Assembly (NCBI GenBank): GCA_036510735.1 | Contig: DATCDK010000125.1 | Span: 1 to 22,428 of the forward strand | Reading direction: 5' to 3' | DNA: 22,428 nucleotides | Source: PALSA-607 sp036510735 | Lineage (GTDB): Bacteria > Actinomycetota > Actinomycetes > Acidothermales > Acidothermaceae | Part shown: positions 6,854-13,160 of the stretch, piece after piece | Numbering within the stretch: position 1 is the first letter of the stretch | Layout of the letters: the number at the start of each line of letters is the position of its first letter | Made by a program: the position numbers and the translations under genes | Notes under the pieces: model-generated | Database searches by the model: none | What the model saw: the letters and a program-made list of their open reading frames with translations, nothing else | Told to the model about the DNA's origin: nothing

Positions 6854-7020
6854 TCATCGACGCTCCTGGCCGGGCTCGTAGACGGCCTGAAGCGTGTAGG
6901 TCAGCGGCAGCGCCGGCGTAGCTCGTCATCGCCGTCCACGAAGGTGACATCGGCCGCGGCGCGCATGGCGAGCTGTCGGGCCCTCAAAAGGGCGGACGGC
7001 GAGAAGTCGAGGCCCCCAGT
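6854..7020 (-). pseudogene. Probable remnant of a class I SAM-dependent methyltransferase
   Basis: The gap between the MetM-like gene and groEL has no intact gene. On the minus strand one frame (7020 down to 6901) reads GGLDFSPSALLRARQLA, then DVTFVDGDDELRRRCR and a stop. This resembles the strand-2 acidic loop and the following motif of class I methyltransferases. A second frame, ending at TGA 6856-6854, reads LPLTYTLQAVYEPGQERR, resembling a methyltransferase C-terminus. The glycine motif I and the central domain are missing, so this looks like an internally deleted, frameshifted fragment. The call rests on motif likeness only and could be chance. Confidence 0.4.
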
Positions 7021-7060
7021 CCTGCGTCATGTCGATCAATGCAGAGGCCTAGCGCCGTCG

Positions 7061-7087
7061 GTTGCACTCGGGGGGTCTGAGTGCTAA
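7061..7087 (+). promoter_or_regulatory. CIRCE operator 1 (HrcA site) upstream of groEL
   Basis: Half-sites GTTGCACTC (7061-7069) and GAGTGCTAA (7079-7087) with the exact 9-nt spacer of the CIRCE consensus TTAGCACTC-N9-GAGTGCTAA. CIRCE is bound by the heat-shock repressor HrcA. TTGCAC (7062-7067) could also be a -35 hexamer, with TAAACA (7085-7090) 17 nt downstream as a weak -10, so the operator would cover the promoter. Confidence 0.9.
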
Positions 7088-7094
7088 ACATGAG

Positions 7095-7121
7095 CTAGCA
7101 CTCTGAGCACGTGAGTGACAG
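7095..7121 (+). promoter_or_regulatory. CIRCE operator 2 (HrcA site) upstream of groEL
   Basis: Second, more degenerate CIRCE element: left half CTAGCACTC (7095-7103), 9-nt spacer, right half GAGTGACAG (7113-7121). The left half is near perfect and the right half keeps GAGTG. It starts 7 nt after operator 1, giving a tandem arrangement as known for some actinobacterial groEL genes. Confidence 0.75.
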
Positions 7122-7255
7122 TTCCAGCAAGTTAATGGCCGGGCCTTCGAGACCCTGCCGAGCCGGCGGACATGACACCGGCGAGGCGTGGTCGGCCGTC
7201 GCGGGCGTCGAGTCCGGCCGCACGCTACGTTTCCCGACCCGGGAGGACCATCCGC

Positions 7256-8878
7256 ATGTCCAAGATCATCGCGTATGACGAGACTGCTCGTCGCGCCCTC
7301 GAGCGCGGTATGAACCAGCTCGCCGACGCCGTGAAAGTGACGCTCGGCCCGCGTGGCCGCAACGTCGTGTTGGAGAAGAAGTGGGGCGCTCCCACGATCA
7401 CCAACGACGGCGTGAGCATTGCCAAGGAAATCGAGCTCGAAGACCCGTACGAGAAGATCGGCGCCGAGCTCGTCAAGGAAGTCGCGAAGAAGACTGACGA
7501 CGTCGCCGGCGACGGTACGACGACCGCGACCGTGCTTGCCCAGGCGCTGGTGAAGGAAGGCCTGCGCAACGTCGCGGCTGGCGCGAACCCGATGGCCCTG
7601 AAGCGCGGCATCGAAGCGGCCGTCGCAAGTGTGTCGGCGGCGCTGCTGGCCCTGGCGAAGGACGTCGAGACCCGCGAGCAGATCGCCTCGACGGCCTCGA
7701 TCTCGGCCGCTGACCCGGCGATCGGCGAGATGATCGCCGAGGCCATGGACAAGGTCGGCAAGGAAGGCGTCATCACTGTCGAGGAGAGCAACACCTTCGG
7801 CCTCGAGCTCGAGCTCACCGAGGGCATGCGCTTCGACAAGGGCTACATCTCGCCCTACTTCGCCACCGACACCGAGCGTATGGAAGCCGTTCTCGACGAC
7901 CCGTACGTGCTCGTCGTCAACAGCAAGATCGCCTCGGTCAAGGACCTCCTGCCGTTGCTGGAGAAGGTCATGCAGAGCGGCAAGCCGCTCGCGATCATCG
8001 CCGAGGACGTCGAGGGCGAGGCTCTCGCAACGCTCGTCGTCAACAAGATCCGCGGCACCTTCCGTTCGGTCGCCGTCAAGGCTCCCGGCTTCGGTGACCG
8101 TCGCAAGGCGATGCTCGGTGACATCTCCATCCTCACGGGTGGACAGGTCATCAGCGAGGAAGTCGGCCTGAAGCTCGAGACTGCTGGTCTCGACCTGCTC
8201 GGTAAGGCCCGCAAGGTCGTCGTCACCAAGGACGAGACGACCATCGTCGAGGGTGGCGGTGACGCTGAGCAGATTGCTGGTCGCGTCAACCAGATCCGCG
8301 CCGAGATCGAGAAGAGCGACTCCGACTACGACAAAGAGAAGCTGCAGGAGCGGTTGGCCAAGCTGGCCGGCGGCGTTGCAGTCATCAAGGCGGGCGCGGC
8401 CACCGAGGTCGAGCTCAAGGAGCGCAAGCACCGCATCGAAGACGCGGTTCGCAACGCGAAGGCCGCTGTCGAAGAGGGCATCGTGGCCGGTGGTGGCGTG
8501 GCGCTCTTGCAGGCCGGTCGCACCGCATTCGAGAAGCTCAACCTCGAAGGTGACGAGGCCACTGGCGCTCGCATCGTCGAGATCGCCCTCGAGGCACCGC
8601 TCAAGCAGATCGCGATCAACGCTGGCCTCGAAGGCGGCGTCGTGGTCGAGAAGGTGCGCAACCTCGAGCCCGGCTGGGGCCTGAACGCGGCCACCGGTGA
8701 GTACGTCGACCTGATCAAGGCCGGCATCATCGACCCCGCCAAGGTCACCCGCTCGGCGCTCCAGAACGCGGCCTCGATCGCCGCACTGTTCCTCACCACC
8801 GAAGTTGTCATCGCCGAGAAGCCGGAGAAGAACCCGGCACCTCAGGGTGGCGGCGGCGGCGGGGACATGGACTTCTAA
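7256..8878 (+). CDS. groEL: Chaperonin GroEL (Hsp60, GroEL2 type)
   Basis: Subunit of the tetradecameric ATP-driven protein-folding chamber, 540 aa, full length. The nucleotide-binding GDGTTT is at 85-90, and the early VTLGPRGRNVVLEKKWG and central GFGDRRKAMLGDI segments are classic. The C-terminus GGGGGGDMDF is the Gly/Met tail of the housekeeping GroEL2 type, unlike the His-rich GroEL1 of many actinobacteria. The start ATG 7256 has GGAGG (7242-7246) at 9-nt spacing; an upstream in-frame ATG at 7172 would add a 28-residue extension with no family match. groES is not adjacent, as usual for the second actinobacterial groEL. Two CIRCE sites upstream imply HrcA heat-shock repression. The gene has stronger codon bias than its neighbours, fitting high expression. 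Confidence 0.98.
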   Translation: MSKIIAYDETARRALERGMNQLADAVKVTLGPRGRNVVLEKKWGAPTITNDGVSIAKEIELEDPYEKIGAELVKEVAKKTDDVAGDGTTTATVLAQALVKEGLRNVAAGANPMALKRGIEAAVASVSAALLALAKDVETREQIASTASISAADPAIGEMIAEAMDKVGKEGVITVEESNTFGLELELTEGMRFDKGYISPYFATDTERMEAVLDDPYVLVVNSKIASVKDLLPLLEKVMQSGKPLAIIAEDVEGEALATLVVNKIRGTFRSVAVKAPGFGDRRKAMLGDISILTGGQVISEEVGLKLETAGLDLLGKARKVVVTKDETTIVEGGGDAEQIAGRVNQIRAEIEKSDSDYDKEKLQERLAKLAGGVAVIKAGAATEVELKERKHRIEDAVRNAKAAVEEGIVAGGGVALLQAGRTAFEKLNLEGDEATGARIVEIALEAPLKQIAINAGLEGGVVVEKVRNLEPGWGLNAATGEYVDLIKAGIIDPAKVTRSALQNAASIAALFLTTEVVIAEKPEKNPAPQGGGGGGDMDF

Positions 8879-8899
8879 GTCCAACCTGCTCGACAAGTT

Positions 8900-8929
8900 G
8901 GGCGGCGTCCGGGAAACCGGACGCCGCCC
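8900..8929 (+). terminator. Terminator of groEL
   Basis: Perfect 13-bp stem GGGCGGCGTCCGG / CCGGACGCCGCCC closed by a GAAA (GNRA) tetraloop, 21 nt after the groEL stop and followed by TTCTGCGTT. It is very stable with only a weak T-run, the usual actinobacterial style. Confidence 0.85.
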
Positions 8930-9060
8930 TTCTGCGTTGGTGGTGGCCCCACGCCGCCCGGCGGCGGCACCGCGACCGCTGATGCTCAGCGCGCGCAAGT
9001 GCACGCGCTGGACTACAACGCTTCTTCGCCAGGACCCCCACGCCGAGAATCCTGCGCACT

Positions 9061-9081
9061 TACTGCCCTGGGAGGGCAGTA
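9061..9081 (-). terminator. Hairpin between groEL and the convergent WXG100 gene
   Basis: Perfect 9-bp inverted repeat TACTGCCCT / AGGGCAGTA with a 3-nt loop. It lies 44 nt beyond the stop of the minus-strand WXG100 gene and can act for that gene or bidirectionally. There is no T-tract. Confidence 0.5.
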
Positions 9082-9124
9082 GATCCCCACGCTGTGCTCC
9101 GCCGGACCGCGCGTGGCGCCCGAC

Positions 9125-9418
9125 TCAGACGTTGCCGAAGCTGGCGGCGATCTGGCGTTCGGCTTCGGCGTAGCTGGTGCTGGCCTGGCCGAGCAGTTGG
9201 CTGATGCCACCGAGGGCATCGCGTAGACCCTCGGCGGACTTCTGCCACTCCGCCCACAGCGCCTGGAACCGCTGCTGTGCAACACCGGCCCAATCGCTGC
9301 CGAGTGGCGCGAGCGAACCAGTCAGCGACCGCAGCTCACCCTCGATGCTTGCCGAGCCGGAGCTGACCCGCGACGACAGACTTGCCAGCTGCTCTGGTGT
9401 AACCCTGATGCCGCTCAC
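9125..9418 (-). CDS. WXG100-family (ESAT-6-like) protein
   Basis: 97-aa helical-hairpin protein of the type VII secretion substrate family. The turn motif W-x-G is Trp43-Ala-Gly45, and the C-terminal secretion motif YxxxE is Tyr83...Glu87 (YAEAE). The length is typical. GTG 9418 is chosen because GGGAGG (9424-9429 on the minus strand) sits 5 nt upstream; the frame is open further up to 9712, but that part has no family match and would lack the ribosome site. It is single: no partner esxA/esxB-type gene, no EccC ATPase and no toxin gene is beside it, so whether it is exported by a remote type VII system cannot be seen here. Confidence 0.88.
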   Translation of the reverse strand: MSGIRVTPEQLASLSSRVSSGSASIEGELRSLTGSLAPLGSDWAGVAQQRFQALWAEWQKSAEGLRDALGGISQLLGQASTSYAEAERQIAASFGNV

Positions 9419-9702
9419 GCCGACCTCCCGATACCGAGTCGACACCCAGTTGCGCGACTCGCCACGAAGAGTAGGTCGGACGTCGATGTGCTGGCGTTCG
9501 TTGTCCACAGGCCTGCCGACCGACGCAAACGAGTTGCGGTAGCGGCAGGCGGACGGCGACCCTTGACTGAGCCGTGCATGGGTCGAACTCGTCGGGTCGA
9601 GCCCGACCTCGCGCCCTTTCCCTGGCAGCGGTTCGCATTGGCCTGATAGCGAATGCACCTGCACCCGTTGTCCGCGAGCCTGTTCCGTCGTAGCCTCGCG
9701 GC

Positions 9703-10371
9703 GTGACGCCACGATCGTTTGCGATGCGGCTCGGCGCCGTCCTGCTCGCGGCCTTTGCGTTTGGCGTTCTGGCCGCTTGGGCCAAGGGCCAAAACACCGA
9801 CGGGGTAGCGCAGGTCTCGCAGCTGCGAAATGCGTTCGGCAACCTGAGCACGCCGTGGTTGCTGGTCGCGTTCTTCGCTGGGATGCAAAGCCCGCGACCG
9901 CGACAGGGTGCGATCGTCGGGCTGGCCGCGACTTTCGCCGCGCTCATCGGCTTTTACCTGGTCAGCACACTTGTCGAAAACCTCGGCGGGCATGGCTTTA
10001 TTGGTGACCTCCGATTGGAGCTGACCGGGAACCGTGCCTACTTCGAAGGTGGCGTGATCACCGGCCCGATCTTCGGCGCCCTGGGTGCATGGTGGAGACG
10101 TCGTCCAACGGCGCGCACGTCACTGCTCGCGGGTGGGCTCCTCATCGCCGAGCCGCTGGTCATGCTGGCGCTCGGCCCTATCCACCACCACGTGTTGTCG
10201 GCGGGCACCGGCCTCCCGCTGATCGCGCGGATCATTCCGGGCTGGGGGCTGACGGCAGACTCCGGCGGGGGAGCATGGGCGGTATACACAGCCGAACTCG
10301 CGCTCGGCGTGGTGGTGATCGCGATCGGACTCGCTAACCGCACCCGACTTCGCAGCTCTGGGTGCACCTAG
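9703..10371 (+). CDS. Integral membrane protein, DUF6518-like
   Basis: 222-aa multi-pass membrane protein of unknown function. Hydrophobic stretches that look like helices lie at about residues 9-27, 50-60, 68-87, 112-130, 140-158 and 195-212, with small basic loops such as WWRRRPTAR. It resembles the DUF6518 group of actinobacterial proteins, but I am not certain of the family. The GTG start at 9703 has no strong Shine-Dalgarno. It ends 1 nt before the start of the prolyl aminopeptidase gene, and its last codons form one arm of an inverted repeat, so its native 3' end may have been altered by that repeat. Confidence 0.75.
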   Translation: MTPRSFAMRLGAVLLAAFAFGVLAAWAKGQNTDGVAQVSQLRNAFGNLSTPWLLVAFFAGMQSPRPRQGAIVGLAATFAALIGFYLVSTLVENLGGHGFIGDLRLELTGNRAYFEGGVITGPIFGALGAWWRRRPTARTSLLAGGLLIAEPLVMLALGPIHHHVLSAGTGLPLIARIIPGWGLTADSGGGAWAVYTAELALGVVVIAIGLANRTRLRSSGCT

Positions 10372-10403
10372 TGTGAGCCGTCCAGCTACACCCAGGGCTG
10401 CGA
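10348..10403 (+). repeat. Inverted repeat spanning the stop/start junction (palindromic repeat family, copy 1)
   Basis: Arm TCGCAGCTCTGGGTG (10350-10364) and arm CACCCAGGGCTGCGA (10389-10403) form a 15-bp stem with one G-T wobble. It covers the end of the membrane protein gene and the annotated GTG start of the next gene. The same core (TTCGCAgCCCtGGGTG, either strand) recurs at 11488-11505 and in variant form at 11374-11441 and 11450-11458. Confidence 0.65.
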
Positions 10404-11368
10404 CGGAAACCGAAAGGGCGGCGTTGGAGCGCTATCCGGAGATCGAGCCGTACGACGAGGGCATGCTCGATGTGGGCGACGGTCAACGCATCTACTGGGA
10501 AGTCAGCGGCAACCCGCATGGCAACGCCGCGTTAGTGCTGCATGGCGGTCCGGGTGGCGGCAGTTCTCCCGGGCGCCGGCGGCTGTTCGATCCCGACGCG
10601 TACCGCATCGTCCAGTTCGACCAGCGCGGTTGCGGACGCAGCACGCCGTCCGTCTCAGATCCTGCTGTGAGCCTCGCGCACAACACGACGCCCCACCTCG
10701 TCGCCGACATCGAGCGATTACGCGAACATCTCGGTATCGAGCGATGGCTGGTGTGGGGCGGGTCGTGGGGAGTGACGCTCGGGCTCGCCTACGCCGAGCA
10801 GTACCCACAACGCGTCACGGAGATGGTTCTCGCCTCGGTCACGATGACGCGGCCGATCGATGTGCACTGGCTCTACAACGAAGCCGGCAGGTTCTTTCCC
10901 GAGCAGTGGGCGCGATTTCGCGCGGGCGTTCCTGCAACTGAGCAGGACGACCTCGTTGCGGCCTACGACCGCCTGTTGAACGCGCACCCAGACCACGCCG
11001 TCCGGGCGAAGGCTGCACAGGACTGGTGCGATTGGGAGGACGCAGTCGTCTCACTCGAGGAGGGTTGGACGCCGTCCGTTCGATATGCAGACGCCGACTT
11101 TCGCATGGCGTTCGCTCGATTGTGCGCGCACTACTTCTCGCATGCCGCGTGGTTGGCGGACGGTGAGCTGCTGCAAAACGCCGGTCGACTTGCTGGCATA
11201 CCTGGCGTCCTCATTCACGGCCAGTTCGACATCGGCGGGCCGCCCGACGTTCCGTGGCTGCTAGCCCAGGCCTGGCCGACAGCCCAGCTGCATCTGGTAC
11301 GGGCTGGCCACATGGGCGGAGCCGACACGACGAGGCTGATGATCACCGCGCTCGACGCGTTCCGCTGA
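10373..11368 (+). CDS. pip: Prolyl aminopeptidase (proline iminopeptidase)
   Basis: Alpha/beta-hydrolase of peptidase family S33 that releases N-terminal proline from peptides, cytoplasmic, 331 aa. The oxyanion-hole motif HGGPGGG is at 57-63, the nucleophile is Ser131 in GGSWG, the acid is Asp286 in HGQFD and the base is His313 in AGHMGG. DQRGCGRSTP and DWCDWEDAV are also family signatures. The first 20 or so residues (MSRPATPRAATETERAALER) precede the usual start of the family (YPEIEPYDEGMLDV) and are partly encoded by a palindromic repeat, so the true start may lie downstream. It lies 1 nt after the membrane protein gene. It is followed by two hairpins before the convergent XPB gene. Confidence 0.93.
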   Translation: MSRPATPRAATETERAALERYPEIEPYDEGMLDVGDGQRIYWEVSGNPHGNAALVLHGGPGGGSSPGRRRLFDPDAYRIVQFDQRGCGRSTPSVSDPAVSLAHNTTPHLVADIERLREHLGIERWLVWGGSWGVTLGLAYAEQYPQRVTEMVLASVTMTRPIDVHWLYNEAGRFFPEQWARFRAGVPATEQDDLVAAYDRLLNAHPDHAVRAKAAQDWCDWEDAVVSLEEGWTPSVRYADADFRMAFARLCAHYFSHAAWLADGELLQNAGRLAGIPGVLIHGQFDIGGPPDVPWLLAQAWPTAQLHLVRAGHMGGADTTRLMITALDAFR

Positions 11369-11373
11369 CGCAG

Positions 11374-11441
11374 CTTCGCATCCCGTGTGGTTGTTGAGCT
11401 GGCCAATTTGTCGCGCTTGTGGAACCACACGGGATGCGAAG
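11374..11441 (+). terminator. 19-bp perfect inverted repeat after pip (palindromic repeat family, copy 2)
   Basis: CTTCGCATCCCGTGTGGTT (11374-11392) pairs perfectly with 11423-11441 across a 30-nt loop, starting 6 nt after the pip stop. It probably ends pip transcription, but the long arms and the shared TTCGCA-CCC / GGG-TGCGAAG ends relate it to the other repeats here, so it may be a mobile-type palindromic unit used as a terminator. Confidence 0.75.
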
Positions 11442-11449
11442 ATCCGCCG

Positions 11450-11505
11450 TCGCAGCCCGCAGTGCACCCGAGCTCGCCGACATAGCAACACCCAGGGCTG
11501 CGAAG
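11450..11505 (+). repeat. Third palindromic unit between pip and the XPB helicase gene
   Basis: TCGCAGCCC (11450-11458) pairs perfectly with GGGCTGCGA (11495-11503). The right part, ACACCCAGGGCTGCGAAG (11488-11505), repeats the arm seen at 10388-10403. It ends 3 nt before the stop codon of the minus-strand XPB gene and may act as that gene's terminator. Confidence 0.6.
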
Positions 11506-11507
11506 AC

Positions 11508-13160
11508 CTAGATCTCGTCGCCCGCCAGCACGTCGTCGGCGTCGATGATGCGATACGCGTAGCCCTGCTCGGCAAGGAACCGCTGACGATGCGCGGCGTA
11601 GTCCTGGTCGATGGTGTCGCGCGCAACGACGGCGTAGAAGCGCGCAGTGCGACCGTCGTGCTTCGGCCGCAGGATCCGGCCGAGACGCTGCGCTTCTTCT
11701 TGGCGCGACCCGAACGATCCTGACACCTGAATCGCGACCGATGCCTCGGGCAAGTCGATCGAGAAGTTCGCCACTTTCGACACGACGAGCGTGGTGATCT
11801 CGCCCGTACGGAACAGGTCGTAAAGTCGCTCGCGCTCCTTCACCGTCGTGTCACCCTTGATAACCGGGACACCGAGGCGCTCGCCTAATTCGTCGAGTTG
11901 GTCGAGATATTGCCCGATGACAAGCAACTGGTCGCCGACGTGGCGTGCGGCAAGTGCCTCGATCACCTTCATCTTTGTTTCGGTCGTCGACGCGAGCCGA
12001 TAACGCTCTTCAGGTTCGGCGGTCGCGTACAGAAGCCGCTCGTGCTCGGTGAGAGTGACGCGTACCTCGACGCAGTCGGCCGGCGCGATGTAACCCTGCG
12101 CCTCGATGTCTTTCCACGGTGCGTCGTAGCGCTTCGGACCGATGAGGCTGAACACATCGCCTTCGCGACCGTCTTCACGCACCAAGGTCGCCGTCAAGCC
12201 CAACCGGCGACGCGACTGAATGTCAGCTGTGAACCGAAAAATCGGCGCCGGCAGCAAGTGGACCTCGTCGTAAATGATGAGGCCCCAGTCGTGTTCGTCG
12301 AAGAGTTCGAGGTGCGCGTAGACGCCTTTGCGACGAGTGGTCATCACCTGATACGTCGCGATCGTCACGGGGCGAATTTCCTTCTTGGCACCGGAATATT
12401 CGCCGATCTCGTCTTCAGTGAGTGACGTGCGCTTCAGTAGTTCGTGACGCCACTGACGAGCCGCAACAGTGTTCGTCACGAGGATCAATGTGGTCGCCTG
12501 CGCCTTCGCCATGGCGGCAGCACCGACGATGGTCTTGCCTGCACCGCACGGCAGCACGACGACACCAGAGCCGCCGTGCCAGAAGCCCTCGACCGCTTCG
12601 AGTTGGTAGGGCCGGATCGCCCAGCCGTCCTCGTGCAGGGCGATCGCATGCGCTTCGCCGTCGACGTAACCGGCGAGGTCCTCGGCCGGCCAGCCGAGCT
12701 TGAGCAACACCTGCTTGAGGTGACCGCGTTCGCTTGGATGAATGACAACGGCATCGTCATCAAGCCGGACGCCGATCATCGGCGCAACCTTCGGGCTGCG
12801 CAGCACTTCTTCGAGAACGGCTCGGTCGACCGAACGCAGCACGAGGCCGTGCGCGGGATCATTGGTGAGTTGCAGTCGGCCGTAGCGCGCCATCGTTTCG
12901 GCGACGTCGATCAGCAATGCGTGCGGCACTGCATAACGGCTGTACTTCAGCAGCGCGTCGACAACCTCTTCGGCATCGTGCCCAGCCGCCCGCGCATTCC
13001 AAAGCCCCAAAGGCGTGAGGCGATAGGTGTGGACGTGCTCAGGCGAACGTTCGAGTTCCGCAAACGGCGCGATCGCCCGCCGGCACTCGCCGGCCAGTTC
13101 GTGCTCGACCTCGAGAAGCAGCGTCTTGTCGGATTGCACGATCAGGGGTCCGTCGGTCAC
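11508..13160 (-). CDS. DNA repair helicase XPB (bacterial ERCC3-like)
   Basis: Superfamily 2 3'-5' DNA helicase/translocase, 550 aa, full length for bacterial XPB. An N-terminal damage-recognition-like region (1-165) precedes the helicase core: Walker A PCGAGKT (204-210), DEVH box (298-301), LTAT motif III (322-325), RED motif (328-330), and motif VI QRLGRILRPK (491-500). Family knowledge: archaeal and actinobacterial XPB unwind DNA, probably in repair or transcription-linked processes; the mycobacterial homologue is Rv0861c. GTG 13160 overlaps the upstream stop (GTGA, 13157-13160), so it is coupled to the 859-aa helicase-associated protein, an arrangement also found in mycobacteria (Rv0862c-Rv0861c). 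No Bax1-type nuclease gene is adjacent. Confidence 0.96.
   Translation of the reverse strand: MTDGPLIVQSDKTLLLEVEHELAGECRRAIAPFAELERSPEHVHTYRLTPLGLWNARAAGHDAEEVVDALLKYSRYAVPHALLIDVAETMARYGRLQLTNDPAHGLVLRSVDRAVLEEVLRSPKVAPMIGVRLDDDAVVIHPSERGHLKQVLLKLGWPAEDLAGYVDGEAHAIALHEDGWAIRPYQLEAVEGFWHGGSGVVVLPCGAGKTIVGAAAMAKAQATTLILVTNTVAARQWRHELLKRTSLTEDEIGEYSGAKKEIRPVTIATYQVMTTRRKGVYAHLELFDEHDWGLIIYDEVHLLPAPIFRFTADIQSRRRLGLTATLVREDGREGDVFSLIGPKRYDAPWKDIEAQGYIAPADCVEVRVTLTEHERLLYATAEPEERYRLASTTETKMKVIEALAARHVGDQLLVIGQYLDQLDELGERLGVPVIKGDTTVKERERLYDLFRTGEITTLVVSKVANFSIDLPEASVAIQVSGSFGSRQEEAQRLGRILRPKHDGRTARFYAVVARDTIDQDYAAHRQRFLAEQGYAYRIIDADDVLAGDEI

Noticed and set aside
6829..6878. Plus-strand TVPALIDA segment as a trace of a MetO-like sulfur carrier
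   Set aside because: Only eight residues resemble MoaD/ThiS-type proteins, the frame continues into Arg-rich sequence and stops without a Gly-Gly end; the minus-strand methyltransferase reading explains the region better.
7172..7255. Upstream ATG 7172 as groEL start
   Set aside because: It would add 28 residues not found in GroEL and ignore the strong GGAGG placed correctly for ATG 7256.
7049..9004. Long minus-strand open frame (about 651 codons) opposite groEL
   Set aside because: Antisense shadow of a strongly codon-biased gene; the product is repetitive in Asp, Leu and Arg and has no recognisable domain.
9591..9607. GTCGGG-TCGAG-CCCGAC stem resembling a tRNA T-arm
   Set aside because: No GGTTCGAATCC consensus, and no acceptor, D or anticodon arms can be built around it; it is just a short hairpin in the WXG100/membrane-protein intergenic region.
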